The notes under the pieces were generated by a model, which worked only from the letters and a program-made list of their open reading frames with translations, was not told the origin of the DNA and did not search any database. Position numbers and translations under genes: made by a program. Shown here piece after piece: positions 1 through 6,951 of a DNA stretch of 17,617 nucleotides; within the stretch, counting starts at the first letter, position 1; each line of letters begins with the position of its first letter. The stretch is from JBGPHT01 sp041484525 (GTDB lineage Bacteria > Acidobacteriota > Terriglobia > Bryobacterales > Bryobacteraceae): NCBI GenBank assembly GCA_041484525.1, contig JBGPHT010000162.1, positions 1-17,617 of the forward strand, written 5' to 3'.

Positions 1-188
1 CAAGGACGGGCAATCCCGCAACGGTCAAGATGTGCGTTCGCCGCACAGCGGCCAGAAGCCTTGCGTATGTGTACGCTCAGACTCTTGTCGTTTTGTTGAG
101 GATGCGTGGGTCTCTCCACTTTTATGTCGCACACCCGCGCGGGCCGCCGGAGTACCTTATCGACGGTACCTATTGTATAGTGAGCTTC
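1..188. other. Upstream region without a recognised gene
   Basis: This stretch precedes the SDR gene. It is open in the SDR reading frame from position 30, but the translation there is Arg/Cys-rich and lacks any family signature, so I treat it as non-coding. It holds a short inverted repeat (GTACC at 152-156 and GGTAC at 165-169) just before the likely promoter. No tRNA fold and no end of a neighbouring gene was recognised. Confidence 0.5.
170..181 (+). promoter_or_regulatory. Candidate -10 region of the SDR gene
   Basis: The AT-rich run CTATTGTATAGT sits 7 bp before the proposed ATG in otherwise GC-rich DNA. TATTGT (171-176) or TATAGT (176-181) would serve as a -10 hexamer. Either places transcription start at or just before the ATG, so the mRNA may be leaderless or have a very short leader. 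No good -35 match is visible. CTAT-TGT-ATAG is also a small dyad. This is a motif reading only. Confidence 0.3.
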
Positions 189-917
189 ATGCGTGTCAGT
201 TTGGAAAATCAAGTGGCGCTCGTAGTGGGCGCATCGAGCGGTATCGGTCGCGAGACAGCGATGCTGCTGGCGCGGCGCGGCGCGCGCGTCATGGCATCCG
301 CGCGCCGTGAAGAGAGACTGCGAGGGTTGCAGAGCGAACTGGCGCGCGACGGTATTGCCATTTCGATTGCGCCCGCCGACGCATCCAAGGTTGCGGAGAT
401 GGAAAAACTGGCGCAGCGCACGCGCGACGAGTTGGGCCAGATCGACATCATGGTGTACGTCACCGGGACGAACATTCCGGACCGTGCGCTCAAGCGCCTG
501 AACGCGGATCTGTGGGATATGATGATCGGCGTCAACCTGAACGGCGCGTACTATATTACGCGCGCCGTACTGCCGCAGATGCGCGAGCGCGGCTCCGGAC
601 ACCTGATTTTCGTCGCGTCGGTTTCGGGCGTCGTGCCGGATGTCTCTGGCGCCGCCTACCAGGCGTCGAAGCGCGGCCTCATCGGGCTCGCCCACGCCAT
701 TCGCGTCGAGGAAAAGGAGAACGGTATCCGCACTTGCGCCATACTGCCGGGGCTAGTGGATACCGAAATTCTGGAGAAGCGCCCGGTCAAGCCACCGCCC
801 GAAATGCTCGCCAAGGCGTTGCAGCCGGTGGACGTGGCAGAGGCAGTTGTGGCCGTGGCGGAACTGCCGCCGCGCGTCGTGATCCCGGAGATGCAGATTC
901 TCCCGACGTACTTGTAG
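189..917 (+). CDS. Short-chain dehydrogenase/reductase (SDR), classical type
   Basis: Probable NAD(P)-dependent oxidoreductase of unknown substrate, soluble and cytoplasmic. The 242-residue product has the Rossmann glycine motif GASSGIG (14-20), the active-site Asn in GVNLNG (N116), the catalytic Ser in FVASVSG (S144) and the YxxxK pair (Y157, K161). The basic A-R-R stretch after beta-2 (about 38-40) suggests NADP(H) preference, by inference. The usual NNAG motif is replaced by VTGT (91-94), which is unusual. The ATG at 189 was chosen because the SDR fold begins immediately after it (NQVALVVGA), although the frame is open from position 30. The ribosome-binding site is weak. It converges on the UxuA-like gene with 7 bp between stop codons. 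The length is typical for classical SDRs. The substrate cannot be told from the sequence. Confidence 0.9.
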   Translation: MRVSLENQVALVVGASSGIGRETAMLLARRGARVMASARREERLRGLQSELARDGIAISIAPADASKVAEMEKLAQRTRDELGQIDIMVYVTGTNIPDRALKRLNADLWDMMIGVNLNGAYYITRAVLPQMRERGSGHLIFVASVSGVVPDVSGAAYQASKRGLIGLAHAIRVEEKENGIRTCAILPGLVDTEILEKRPVKPPPEMLAKALQPVDVAEAVVAVAELPPRVVIPEMQILPTYL

Positions 918-928
918 GCTCAGCCTAC
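914..928. repeat. Perfect 15-bp palindrome spanning two convergent stop codons
   Basis: GTAGGCT-C-AGCCTAC is an exact inverted repeat with one central base. It contains the TAG stop of the SDR gene (915-917) and, mirrored, the TAG stop of the minus-strand dehydratase (925-927). The stem could form a small hairpin in both transcripts, but no T-run follows, so it is not a standard intrinsic terminator. Confidence 0.6.
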
Positions 929-2022
929 CCCATCTGATCCACTGCCTGAATCAGCGCCTTGATATACCCATAAGCGAACGCGAACGATTGCAGGCCGCCC
1001 GGGTCGCCCGGCGCCGCCGGCACGTGGTCCGGCATCAGCATGTATGGATACCCGACCTCCTTGTACACCTGAATCGCCTTCACGAAATCCACGTCGCCCT
1101 CGTCCGGGAAAACCTCGATGAAGTCGTCCCGGTGCCCGCGAATATTCCGGAAGTGCACGTTGAAAATCTTGTTCCGCGAGCCGAAGTACCGGATCACGTC
1201 GTAGATTTCCTTGCCCGGGTCCTGCAGCATCTCTGACACCGTTCCCTGGCAGAAATTGAACCCGTGATACGGGCTCTCTTTGATAGTGATGAAGCGCTTC
1301 AATCCTTCGATCGTTCCGAGCACGCGCGTAACGCCCTGGTAGCCTTCGGGCGGCACGCCCGGATCGTGCGGGTGGCACGCCATCCGGATCTTATACTCGT
1401 TGGCCACCGGAATCACGCGGTCCAGAAAATAGGTAATGCGCTCCCACGCCGCGTCGGCATCCACGCGCCCCGCGCGCGTCAGCGGCGTACTCGGCTTGGC
1501 TTGCTTCAACTTCCAGGTGCTGTATGCCGCATCGCCGCGACCGGGCGTCCGCCCCGGATTGCGCAGAACCCCCAGGATGCTCATGTTGTACTTGATGCAC
1601 TCAATTCCCGCCTGCGCGCAATTGCGGATTGATATCTGCATCGCCTCGATATCGCGATCGCGCTCCGGACTTTGCGCCAGCATGATGGCGGGGTGCTTTT
1701 CGCGATCGATGTGGCTCGATGCCAGGAACGGGAGGGCGATCGATTCCACCGTAATCCCGTTCTTCTCTCCCATGTCGCGCAACGCCTTCAGTTCGTCGAC
1801 AGTGGCGTAGACCCTGTCCGATGGAACCGCGGGATAGCCACAGACGTGCTGTACTCCGTAGCGCGCAAAATACTTGAAATGCGTTTCGTTGCTGGGCGCG
1901 CTCTGGCAGCCGAGTTTCATAAGCGCGCGCTTGGCGGGCGCGGCCGATGCCGGCTTCAGGCCCTCGGTGGCGAGAGCGGCCGCCGCGGCGCCCGAAGAAG
2001 CGAAAAACTTTCTGCGGTTCAT
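925..2022 (-). CDS. Tat-signal mannonate dehydratase (UxuA)-like TIM-barrel protein
   Basis: Probable sugar-acid dehydratase or epimerase of the UxuA/xylose isomerase-like TIM-barrel superfamily. The 365-residue product starts MNRRKFF, a twin-arginine motif, followed by an Ala-rich segment ending near residue 28, so export by the Tat pathway is predicted. The UxuA-type metal site can be followed: CHPHDP (H217), FCQG (C258), NVHFRN (H290, R292) and MPDH (D332). In characterised mannonate dehydratases the corresponding His, Cys, His and Asp bind a divalent metal such as Mn. An ATG at 2028 is also in frame, but GAGG lies 6 bases before the ATG at 2022 and directly abuts the one at 2028, so 2022 is preferred. 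An exported UxuA homologue is odd because the classical enzyme is cytoplasmic. Substrate and localisation are inference; it may act on another uronate-derived compound. Confidence 0.8.
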   Translation of the reverse strand: MNRRKFFASSGAAAAALATEGLKPASAAPAKRALMKLGCQSAPSNETHFKYFARYGVQHVCGYPAVPSDRVYATVDELKALRDMGEKNGITVESIALPFLASSHIDREKHPAIMLAQSPERDRDIEAMQISIRNCAQAGIECIKYNMSILGVLRNPGRTPGRGDAAYSTWKLKQAKPSTPLTRAGRVDADAAWERITYFLDRVIPVANEYKIRMACHPHDPGVPPEGYQGVTRVLGTIEGLKRFITIKESPYHGFNFCQGTVSEMLQDPGKEIYDVIRYFGSRNKIFNVHFRNIRGHRDDFIEVFPDEGDVDFVKAIQVYKEVGYPYMLMPDHVPAAPGDPGGLQSFAFAYGYIKALIQAVDQMG

Positions 2023-2034
2023 AGACATCCTCAG

Positions 2035-2047
2035 CGATACAATATCG
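2035..2047. promoter_or_regulatory. Palindrome in the divergent promoter region, possible shared -10/operator
   Basis: CGATA-CAA-TATCG is a 5-bp inverted repeat with a 3-bp spacer in the 47-bp gap between the divergent dehydratase genes. On the plus strand it contains TACAAT (2038-2043), a good -10 hexamer 26 bp before the ATG at 2070. On the minus strand it reads TATTGT. It could place both promoters on one site, or be a regulator site overlapping them. No clear -35 was found. Confidence 0.35.
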
Positions 2048-2069
2048 AGTTCCGGTCACGCAAACAACT

Positions 2070-3173
2070 ATGCCCAAGATTACTGCTATAGAAGCCTTCC
2101 AGGTGGACCTGCCGCTGCACGAGGGCTCGTACAAATGGTCGGGCGGCAATTCGGTCGAGGTCTTCGATTCCACCGTCGTCGCCGTTCACACCGATGCCGG
2201 CGTCACCGGATATGGCGAGGTCTGCCCGCTCGGCCCCGCCTATCTGCCCGCGTATGCGGAGGGCGCGCGCACCGGCATCGCGCGCATCGCTCCCGCTCTC
2301 ATCGGCCTCGATCCCACCGCGCTCTCGGTGCTCAACGGCCGCATGGATGCGGCGCTGCGCGGCCATCCCTACGTCAAGTCGGCGCTCGACGTGGCGTGCT
2401 GGGACATCCTCGGCAAGGTGACCGGTCAGTCCGTCGCCACGCTGCTCGGCGGACGCTACGGCGAAAGTTTCGCGCTCTATCGCGCGATTTCCCAGGAGTC
2501 GCCGGCCGATATGGCGCGCAGTGTGGCGGCTTACCGCGGCGAAGGCTACACCAAGTTCCAACTCAAAGTGGGTGGCGATCCCGACACCGATATCGATCGC
2601 ATCCGCCAGGTCGCCGCGGTTCTCGAGCGCGGGGACGTCTTGATCGCCGACGCCAACACCGGCTGGACACAGCACCAGGCCATCCGCGTGGCCGATGCCG
2701 TTCGCGACGTGGATGTATACATCGAGCAGCCCTGCGCGAGTTATCAGGAATGCCTGGCGGTCCGGCGCCACACCAACCGGCCATTCGTGCTCGACGAAGT
2801 GGTGGACAGCCTTGCGATGGTCGTCGAAGGCATCCGCGACCAGGCCATGGACGTGATCAACTTGAAGATCTCGAAGGTGGGCGGCCTGACGAAGGCGCGG
2901 CAGATCCGCGATCTCTGCGTTTCGATGGGCATCGCTCTCACCATCGAGGACACGTGGGGCGGCGACATCGTTACGGCCGCCATCGCTCATCTGGCGCACA
3001 GCACACCGCCCGCGTATCTTTTCTCTTCGACCGATTTCAATAGCTACGTGACGGTGAGTATCGCGGCCGGCGCGCCCCAACGGGAGAATGGCCGGATGGC
3101 GGCGTCCACTGCGCCCGGATTGGGGATCGAGCCGCTCTGGGAGGTTCTCGGAAAGCCTGTGCTGTCGATCTAG
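2070..3173 (+). CDS. Enolase-superfamily enzyme, probable cis-3-hydroxy-L-proline dehydratase
   Basis: Mandelate racemase/muconate lactonizing enzyme type, 367 residues, cytoplasmic. cis-3-hydroxy-L-proline dehydratases convert that imino acid to delta-1-pyrroline-2-carboxylate. Visible signatures are YKWSGGNSVEVFDSTVV near the N-terminus, the beta-2 lysine in KFQLKVGG (K166), metal ligands ADAN (D194), IEQP (E219) and LDE (D242), the beta-6 lysine in NLKISKVGG (K266 or K269), and IEDTWGGD (292-299). The first position of the usual KxK pair is Gln164. From memory the whole protein tracks the cis-3-hydroxyproline dehydratase/hydroxyproline-betaine epimerase group closely, so the specific call is based on that recollection. 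No proline-racemase-like or pyrroline-carboxylate reductase gene is adjacent, so the pathway is incomplete here. No convincing ribosome-binding site precedes the ATG. It converges on the VWFA gene, leaving 6 bp. Confidence 0.8.
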   Translation: MPKITAIEAFQVDLPLHEGSYKWSGGNSVEVFDSTVVAVHTDAGVTGYGEVCPLGPAYLPAYAEGARTGIARIAPALIGLDPTALSVLNGRMDAALRGHPYVKSALDVACWDILGKVTGQSVATLLGGRYGESFALYRAISQESPADMARSVAAYRGEGYTKFQLKVGGDPDTDIDRIRQVAAVLERGDVLIADANTGWTQHQAIRVADAVRDVDVYIEQPCASYQECLAVRRHTNRPFVLDEVVDSLAMVVEGIRDQAMDVINLKISKVGGLTKARQIRDLCVSMGIALTIEDTWGGDIVTAAIAHLAHSTPPAYLFSSTDFNSYVTVSIAAGAPQRENGRMAASTAPGLGIEPLWEVLGKPVLSI

Positions 3174-3179
3174 AGTGGG

Positions 3180-4085
3180 CTATCGGCGCGGCGCGTAGTA
3201 GCCCGAGCGCGTGCGTACGGTAACGCCGGGCGCGCTCACTTCCACTCGAACGCGGCGGAAACTTCCATCCTCTGCCTCGTTCTTGGATGTGTATCCCAGC
3301 ACGTACTGGTTACGGATCTCGTGCGCGATTTCGGGCGCGATCTTCTCGATCTCCGTGACGTTGGCCGGAAACCAGGCGCGGCCGCCCGTGGCCAGCGTCA
3401 GTTCGTTCACCGCTGCTTTAGCATTCTCGCGCCGCGGATCGTCGGCCGCCAGCAACCCAACTCCATAGACGATTACGTTGTTCTGGTGGGCCGCCTGCAA
3501 CAGGTGCGGCAGTTTCTCGACGCTGCTGTTATCGTCGCCATCGGTTACGACCAGAAGCACCTTCTTGTCTTTGGAGCCGCGATGCCGCAGGTGTTCGACC
3601 CCCAGCAGCAGCGCGTCCCGCATGGCCGTCTCGCCGTTGGTTTTGATGTTGCGCAGGCTCCTCTCCAGTTTGCCGATGTCGCTGGTGAACTCCTGCGTGA
3701 CGTTGGCCTCCTCGCTGAAATGGATCACGAAGACTTCATCCTGCGGATTCGAGGCCTTCACCAGCGCCAGCGATGCCGTTGCCACTCGCTCGTGCTTGTT
3801 CACCATGCTGGCGCTGTTGTCGATTACCAGCCCCAACGAGACCGGGACGTCCTCCTGGCGGAAGACTGCAATAGTTTGTTTGACGTCGTCTTCGTACACC
3901 GTGAAAGCGCTCTGCGGCAGACCCTTGACGATGTTACCCGCCGCGTCGAGCACCGAGATGTTCAGCACCACGAGCTGGGTGTCGGAGCGGAAAGTGGTAT
4001 AGGGCGGACGCTCGGCCTGTTGGGATTGCTGCCCGCCGAGCGCCAAAGCGAATAGAAATGCGAAAAATGGGAGGCGCCGGGTCAT
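3180..4085 (-). CDS. Secreted VWFA-related acidobacterial-type domain protein
   Basis: The 301-residue product has an N-terminal hydrophobic signal segment (about 5-18, MTRR start) and then a single von Willebrand factor A fold. The MIDAS metal site is intact: DNSAS (D89, S91, S93), the Thr in GETAM (T153) and TDGDD (D182). The N-terminal stretch QLVVLNISVLDAAG followed by FTVYEDDVKQTI is characteristic of the acidobacterial VWFA-related family, which is greatly expanded in that phylum. The function is unknown; VWA domains usually mediate metal-dependent protein binding, and this one probably acts in the periplasm or at the cell surface. It is monocistronic as far as can be seen: 94 bp follow the symporter stop upstream, and the downstream neighbour is convergent. 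The final residues RTRSGYYAPRR also match the family ending. Confidence 0.88.
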   Translation of the reverse strand: MTRRLPFFAFLFALALGGQQSQQAERPPYTTFRSDTQLVVLNISVLDAAGNIVKGLPQSAFTVYEDDVKQTIAVFRQEDVPVSLGLVIDNSASMVNKHERVATASLALVKASNPQDEVFVIHFSEEANVTQEFTSDIGKLERSLRNIKTNGETAMRDALLLGVEHLRHRGSKDKKVLLVVTDGDDNSSVEKLPHLLQAAHQNNVIVYGVGLLAADDPRRENAKAAVNELTLATGGRAWFPANVTEIEKIAPEIAHEIRNQYVLGYTSKNEAEDGSFRRVRVEVSAPGVTVRTRSGYYAPRR

Positions 4086-4124
4086 TCGATATATTGGACC
4101 GCACGTAGGCGGCCGGACCCTCCG

Positions 4125-4130
4125 ATTGTA
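4125..4130 (-). promoter_or_regulatory. Candidate -10 hexamer for the VWFA gene
   Basis: Read on the minus strand, TACAAT lies 39 bp before the ATG at 4085, in the 94-bp gap after the symporter gene. It is identical to the hexamer in the hydroxyproline dehydratase promoter region. No convincing -35 element or Shine-Dalgarno sequence is visible, so this is tentative. I see no clear terminator for the upstream operon in this gap. Confidence 0.25.
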
Positions 4131-4179
4131 TTCGCTTTCGCAGACTTCGCGTTGTACGGGGATTCACGTATATCGGGGG

Positions 4180-5373
4180 TTAACCGAACTTGTAACCTTC
4201 CCAGCGCGCCACCACCGCGCTGGCCAGACAATTGCCGAGCACGTTGACGGATGTGCGAGCCATGTCGAGCACCGCGTCCACGCCGAGCAGAATGGCGAAT
4301 CCCTCGGACGGCAGGTGGAAGGTGGTGAGCGTTCCGGCCAGCACCACCAGCGCCGAGCGCGGCACTCCGGCGACGCCTTTACTCGAGAGCATGAGGGTAA
4401 GCATCATCAGGAGTTGCTCTCCGATCGAGAGGTGCACGCCCGCCGCCTGCGCTACGAACATCGAGGCGAGCGACAGATATAGCGTGGTTCCGTCGAGGTT
4501 GAAGCTGTAGCCGGTCGGAATCACGAAACCGACGATATGTTTCGGCACGCCGAACTGCTCCATGTTCTCGATCGCCAGGGGCAAGGCGGCCTCGCTCGAT
4601 GCAGTGGAGAATGCGATCAGGAACGGCTCGCGCACGGCACGGTAGAACTTGCCCAGCGGTATGCGGGCAATGATCACGACCGCGCCGAGCACTACGACCA
4701 CGAATATCACCAGCGAGACGTATAGTGTCAAAATCAGTTTGCCCAGGCCGAACAGGACGCTGACACCCTTCGTCCCAACCGTTACTCCGATCGCCGCTCC
4801 CACGCCGAACGGCGCCAGGTACATCACGTACTTGGTGTAGCGGAACATCACTTCGGCGAGCGCCGCGGAGAATCGGACTACTGGCTCCGCTTTGGCCCCA
4901 ATGGCGGCACAGGCGGCGCCAAACAGGAACGTGAAGACGACGATCTGCAGCACGTCATTGCGCGCCATGGCGTCGATGATGCTGGCGGGGAAGGTATGTT
5001 CGAGAACCGAATTGAGCGTCGCCGGGTTTTGCGGAGCGGCTGCCTCCGCCGCCGTCCGCTGGATGGGGACACCTTCTCCCGGGCGCACCAGGTTGACCAT
5101 TCCCAGGCCTAGGAACAGCGCGAAGGTGGTGACGATTTCAAAATACGCAATCGCCTTGGCGCCGATGCGGCCCATCTGTTTCAGGTCGCCGCTGCCCGCG
5201 ATCCCCGCCACCAGCGTGCCGAATAACAGCGGGGCAATGATGGAGCGGATCAACCGCAGGAACACGTTGCTCACCGGCCCGAGCTGCTTCGCGAAATCGG
5301 GCGTCAGTATCCCCAGCGCCACGCCTGCGGCCATTCCGATAAAGATCCACGCGGTGAGCGAAATCCGCTTCAT
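4180..5373 (-). CDS. Dicarboxylate/amino acid:cation symporter, GltP/DctA family
   Basis: Inner-membrane secondary transporter of the SDF/DAACS family, likely importing glutamate/aspartate or C4-dicarboxylates with protons or sodium. Family landmarks are the HP1 serine-rich motif STASSEAALP (256-265), NLDGT (292-296, usually NMDGT), HP2 SSKGVAGVPRS (330-340) and DMARTSVNVLGN (370-381). The substrate-contact D370 and R373 are present. N381 stands where sodium-coupled GltPh has Asp405, which leans towards proton coupling by inference. I chose the ATG at 5373, which overlaps the nadK TGA as ATGA; an in-frame ATG at 5385 would add four residues (MGRT). At 397 residues it has normal length. It is the last gene of the long minus-strand run and has no functional link to its neighbours that I can see. 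Confidence 0.92.
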   Translation of the reverse strand: MKRISLTAWIFIGMAAGVALGILTPDFAKQLGPVSNVFLRLIRSIIAPLLFGTLVAGIAGSGDLKQMGRIGAKAIAYFEIVTTFALFLGLGMVNLVRPGEGVPIQRTAAEAAAPQNPATLNSVLEHTFPASIIDAMARNDVLQIVVFTFLFGAACAAIGAKAEPVVRFSAALAEVMFRYTKYVMYLAPFGVGAAIGVTVGTKGVSVLFGLGKLILTLYVSLVIFVVVVLGAVVIIARIPLGKFYRAVREPFLIAFSTASSEAALPLAIENMEQFGVPKHIVGFVIPTGYSFNLDGTTLYLSLASMFVAQAAGVHLSIGEQLLMMLTLMLSSKGVAGVPRSALVVLAGTLTTFHLPSEGFAILLGVDAVLDMARTSVNVLGNCLASAVVARWEGYKFG

Positions 5374-6242
5374 CGTTCGCCCCATTTGAGCTTCTGGCGC
5401 AGCACGTCGAAAAACATCATGCGCGGCGGGCGGACCAGGTGCAGGGAATAATGCGAGCTGCGGCAGACCAGCACATCGCCTTCCTGAATGGGCGTGCCCA
5501 CCTGGCCGTCGATGGTGAGGTACACGCTCTCATCGGGGCCGCGCGAAGTCACGCGGATGATGCTGGTTTCGGGCACGATCACCGGGCGGTTGGTGAGCAT
5601 GTGCGGGCAGATGGGCGTGATGCAGATGGCGGGCACCGACGGGAAAATGATCGGCCCGCCGGCCGAAAGCGAGTACGCGGTGGAGCCGGTCGGCGTCGAA
5701 ATGATGAGCCCATCGGCCTTATAGGCGCAGACGAATTGCTCGTCCACAAACGTGTCGAGATCGATCATGCGGGCGATCGAGCTCTTGGTGAGGACGGCGT
5801 CGTTGAGCGCATCGTAAGTCGCGATGAGGCGGCCCTCGCGCATCACCTCGGAGTTCAGTAGTTTGCGCTTGGCGATGCGATGCTCGCCGCGGAAAGCGCG
5901 CTCCAGTTCGGGGTACAGTTCGTCGACCGTGATGGCGGTAAGGAAGCCCAGGCCGCCCAGGTTGACGGGGAAGAGCGGGATCTCGCGGCGGCCGATGGCG
6001 CGCGCGGCGGAAAGCAGCGTACCGTCGCCGCCCAGCACGATCACCAGATCGCAGCCCTCGGGAAGCGTTTCGCGCGCGATGCCCGGCCCCGGCGCCGACG
6101 GGCCGGCGTATTCGGTGGTGCGCTCATCGCAGCGCATCGAGATGCCGCGCTCGGCCAGCCACCCGATGAGCTGCGGGACCACCTGTGCGGCGGCCGTCGA
6201 GTCCGGCTTCGACATGATCCCGACGGTGCTAATGGTGGGCAT
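5370..6242 (-). CDS. nadK: NAD kinase
   Basis: Phosphorylates NAD to NADP in the cytoplasm, feeding NADP to the divergent zwf operon. The 290-residue product has the signature GGDGT (71-75), NLGGLGF (94-100), LNDAVLTK with the conserved Asn-Asp pair (N147, D148), and the glycine/Thr-rich loop ISTPTGSTAYSLSAGGP (181-197). These are all conserved in bacterial NadK. The frame extends upstream to 6272, but the family N-terminus corresponds to MPTISTVGIMSKPD, so the ATG at 6242 is used. This start lies inside the end of tlyA (14-bp overlap), consistent with translational coupling. tlyA-nadK adjacency is widely seen in bacteria. The downstream symporter starts on its stop codon. Length is normal. 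Confidence 0.96.
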   Translation of the reverse strand: MPTISTVGIMSKPDSTAAAQVVPQLIGWLAERGISMRCDERTTEYAGPSAPGPGIARETLPEGCDLVIVLGGDGTLLSAARAIGRREIPLFPVNLGGLGFLTAITVDELYPELERAFRGEHRIAKRKLLNSEVMREGRLIATYDALNDAVLTKSSIARMIDLDTFVDEQFVCAYKADGLIISTPTGSTAYSLSAGGPIIFPSVPAICITPICPHMLTNRPVIVPETSIIRVTSRGPDESVYLTIDGQVGTPIQEGDVLVCRSSHYSLHLVRPPRMMFFDVLRQKLKWGER

Positions 6243-6951
6243 AGAGCAGGAACTCCTTGTTCCCTTCGGCACCGAGGATCGGGCTGTCCATGATGCTGGT
6301 TTCGAATCCGAGATCGCGCACGGCGCGGGTCACCCGTTCGCAAGCGGCCTGGTGGAGCGCGGGGTCGCGAATGATGCCACCCTTGCCCACTTGACCCTTG
6401 CCGGCTTCAAATTGCGGCTTGATCAGTATAACCATTTGTCCGGCGGGCTGGAGCAGCGGCCGGATGGCGGGCAGGATCAGGGTTACGGAAATAAAGCTGA
6501 CATCGCAGGTGATGAGATCCACGAGCTCGCCAATCTCCTCGAACGTGAGAGCGCGCGCGTTGATGCCTTCGTGGACCACGACGCGCGAATCCGTGCGCAG
6601 CGGCCAGGCGAGTTGCCCCGAGCCGACGTCGACGGCATGGACGCGCCGCGCGCCCGCCTGCAAGAGCACGTCGGTGAAGCCGCCTGTGGAGGAGCCGATG
6701 TCGAGACAGACATGGCCGGCGACATGGATCGCGAAGTGTTGCAGCGCGCCGGCGAGTTTGAAGCCGCCGCGGCTCACGTATGGCGGACGTGCCAGCACTT
6801 CGACGGCGGCATCGGGCGCCACCAGTTGCCCGGGCTTGAGCGCCTTTTGCGCGTTCACGAGCACCTCGCCGGCCATGATGAGCGCCTGGGCCTTCTCGCG
6901 GGATTCAGCGAGACCGCGGTCTACAATCAGCCGGTCCAGCCGGGTCTTCAT
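6229..6951 (-). CDS. tlyA: TlyA/FtsJ-type rRNA 2'-O-methyltransferase with S4 domain
   Basis: The 240-residue product carries an N-terminal S4 RNA-binding domain (about 3-60, RLDRLIVDRGLAESREKA) and a FtsJ-like SAM methyltransferase domain. The latter shows SRGGFKL (K65), the SAM loop DIGSSTGGF (84-92), CDVSF (D150), IKPQFEAGKG (K178) and the C-terminal GAEGNKEFL. K65-D150-K178 and a late Glu fit the 2'-O-methyltransferase tetrad. Mycobacterial TlyA methylates ribose positions in 16S and 23S rRNA; the old hemolysin name reflects early assays. The target here is inferred. The ATG at 6951 overlaps the TGA of the prenyl synthase gene as ATGA; the frame runs further upstream to 7041, but that stretch shows no S4 homology. 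dxs, often found immediately before tlyA, is absent. Confidence 0.93.
   Translation of the reverse strand: MKTRLDRLIVDRGLAESREKAQALIMAGEVLVNAQKALKPGQLVAPDAAVEVLARPPYVSRGGFKLAGALQHFAIHVAGHVCLDIGSSTGGFTDVLLQAGARRVHAVDVGSGQLAWPLRTDSRVVVHEGINARALTFEEIGELVDLITCDVSFISVTLILPAIRPLLQPAGQMVILIKPQFEAGKGQVGKGGIIRDPALHQAACERVTRAVRDLGFETSIMDSPILGAEGNKEFLLYAHH

Noticed and set aside
30..188. N-terminal extension of the SDR protein
   Set aside because: The 53 extra residues have no SDR or signal-peptide character, and the Rossmann fold starts right after the ATG at 189.
2031..3080. 349-codon open frame on the minus strand opposite the hydroxyproline dehydratase gene
   Set aside because: Same GC-codon shadow effect; no motif and no ribosome-binding site, while the plus-strand gene has complete active-site motifs.
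4086..4179. Intrinsic terminator for the long minus-strand operon
   Set aside because: Only a 4-bp stem (CCGC...GCGG) and no T-run are visible in the 94-bp gap, so there is not enough to call one.
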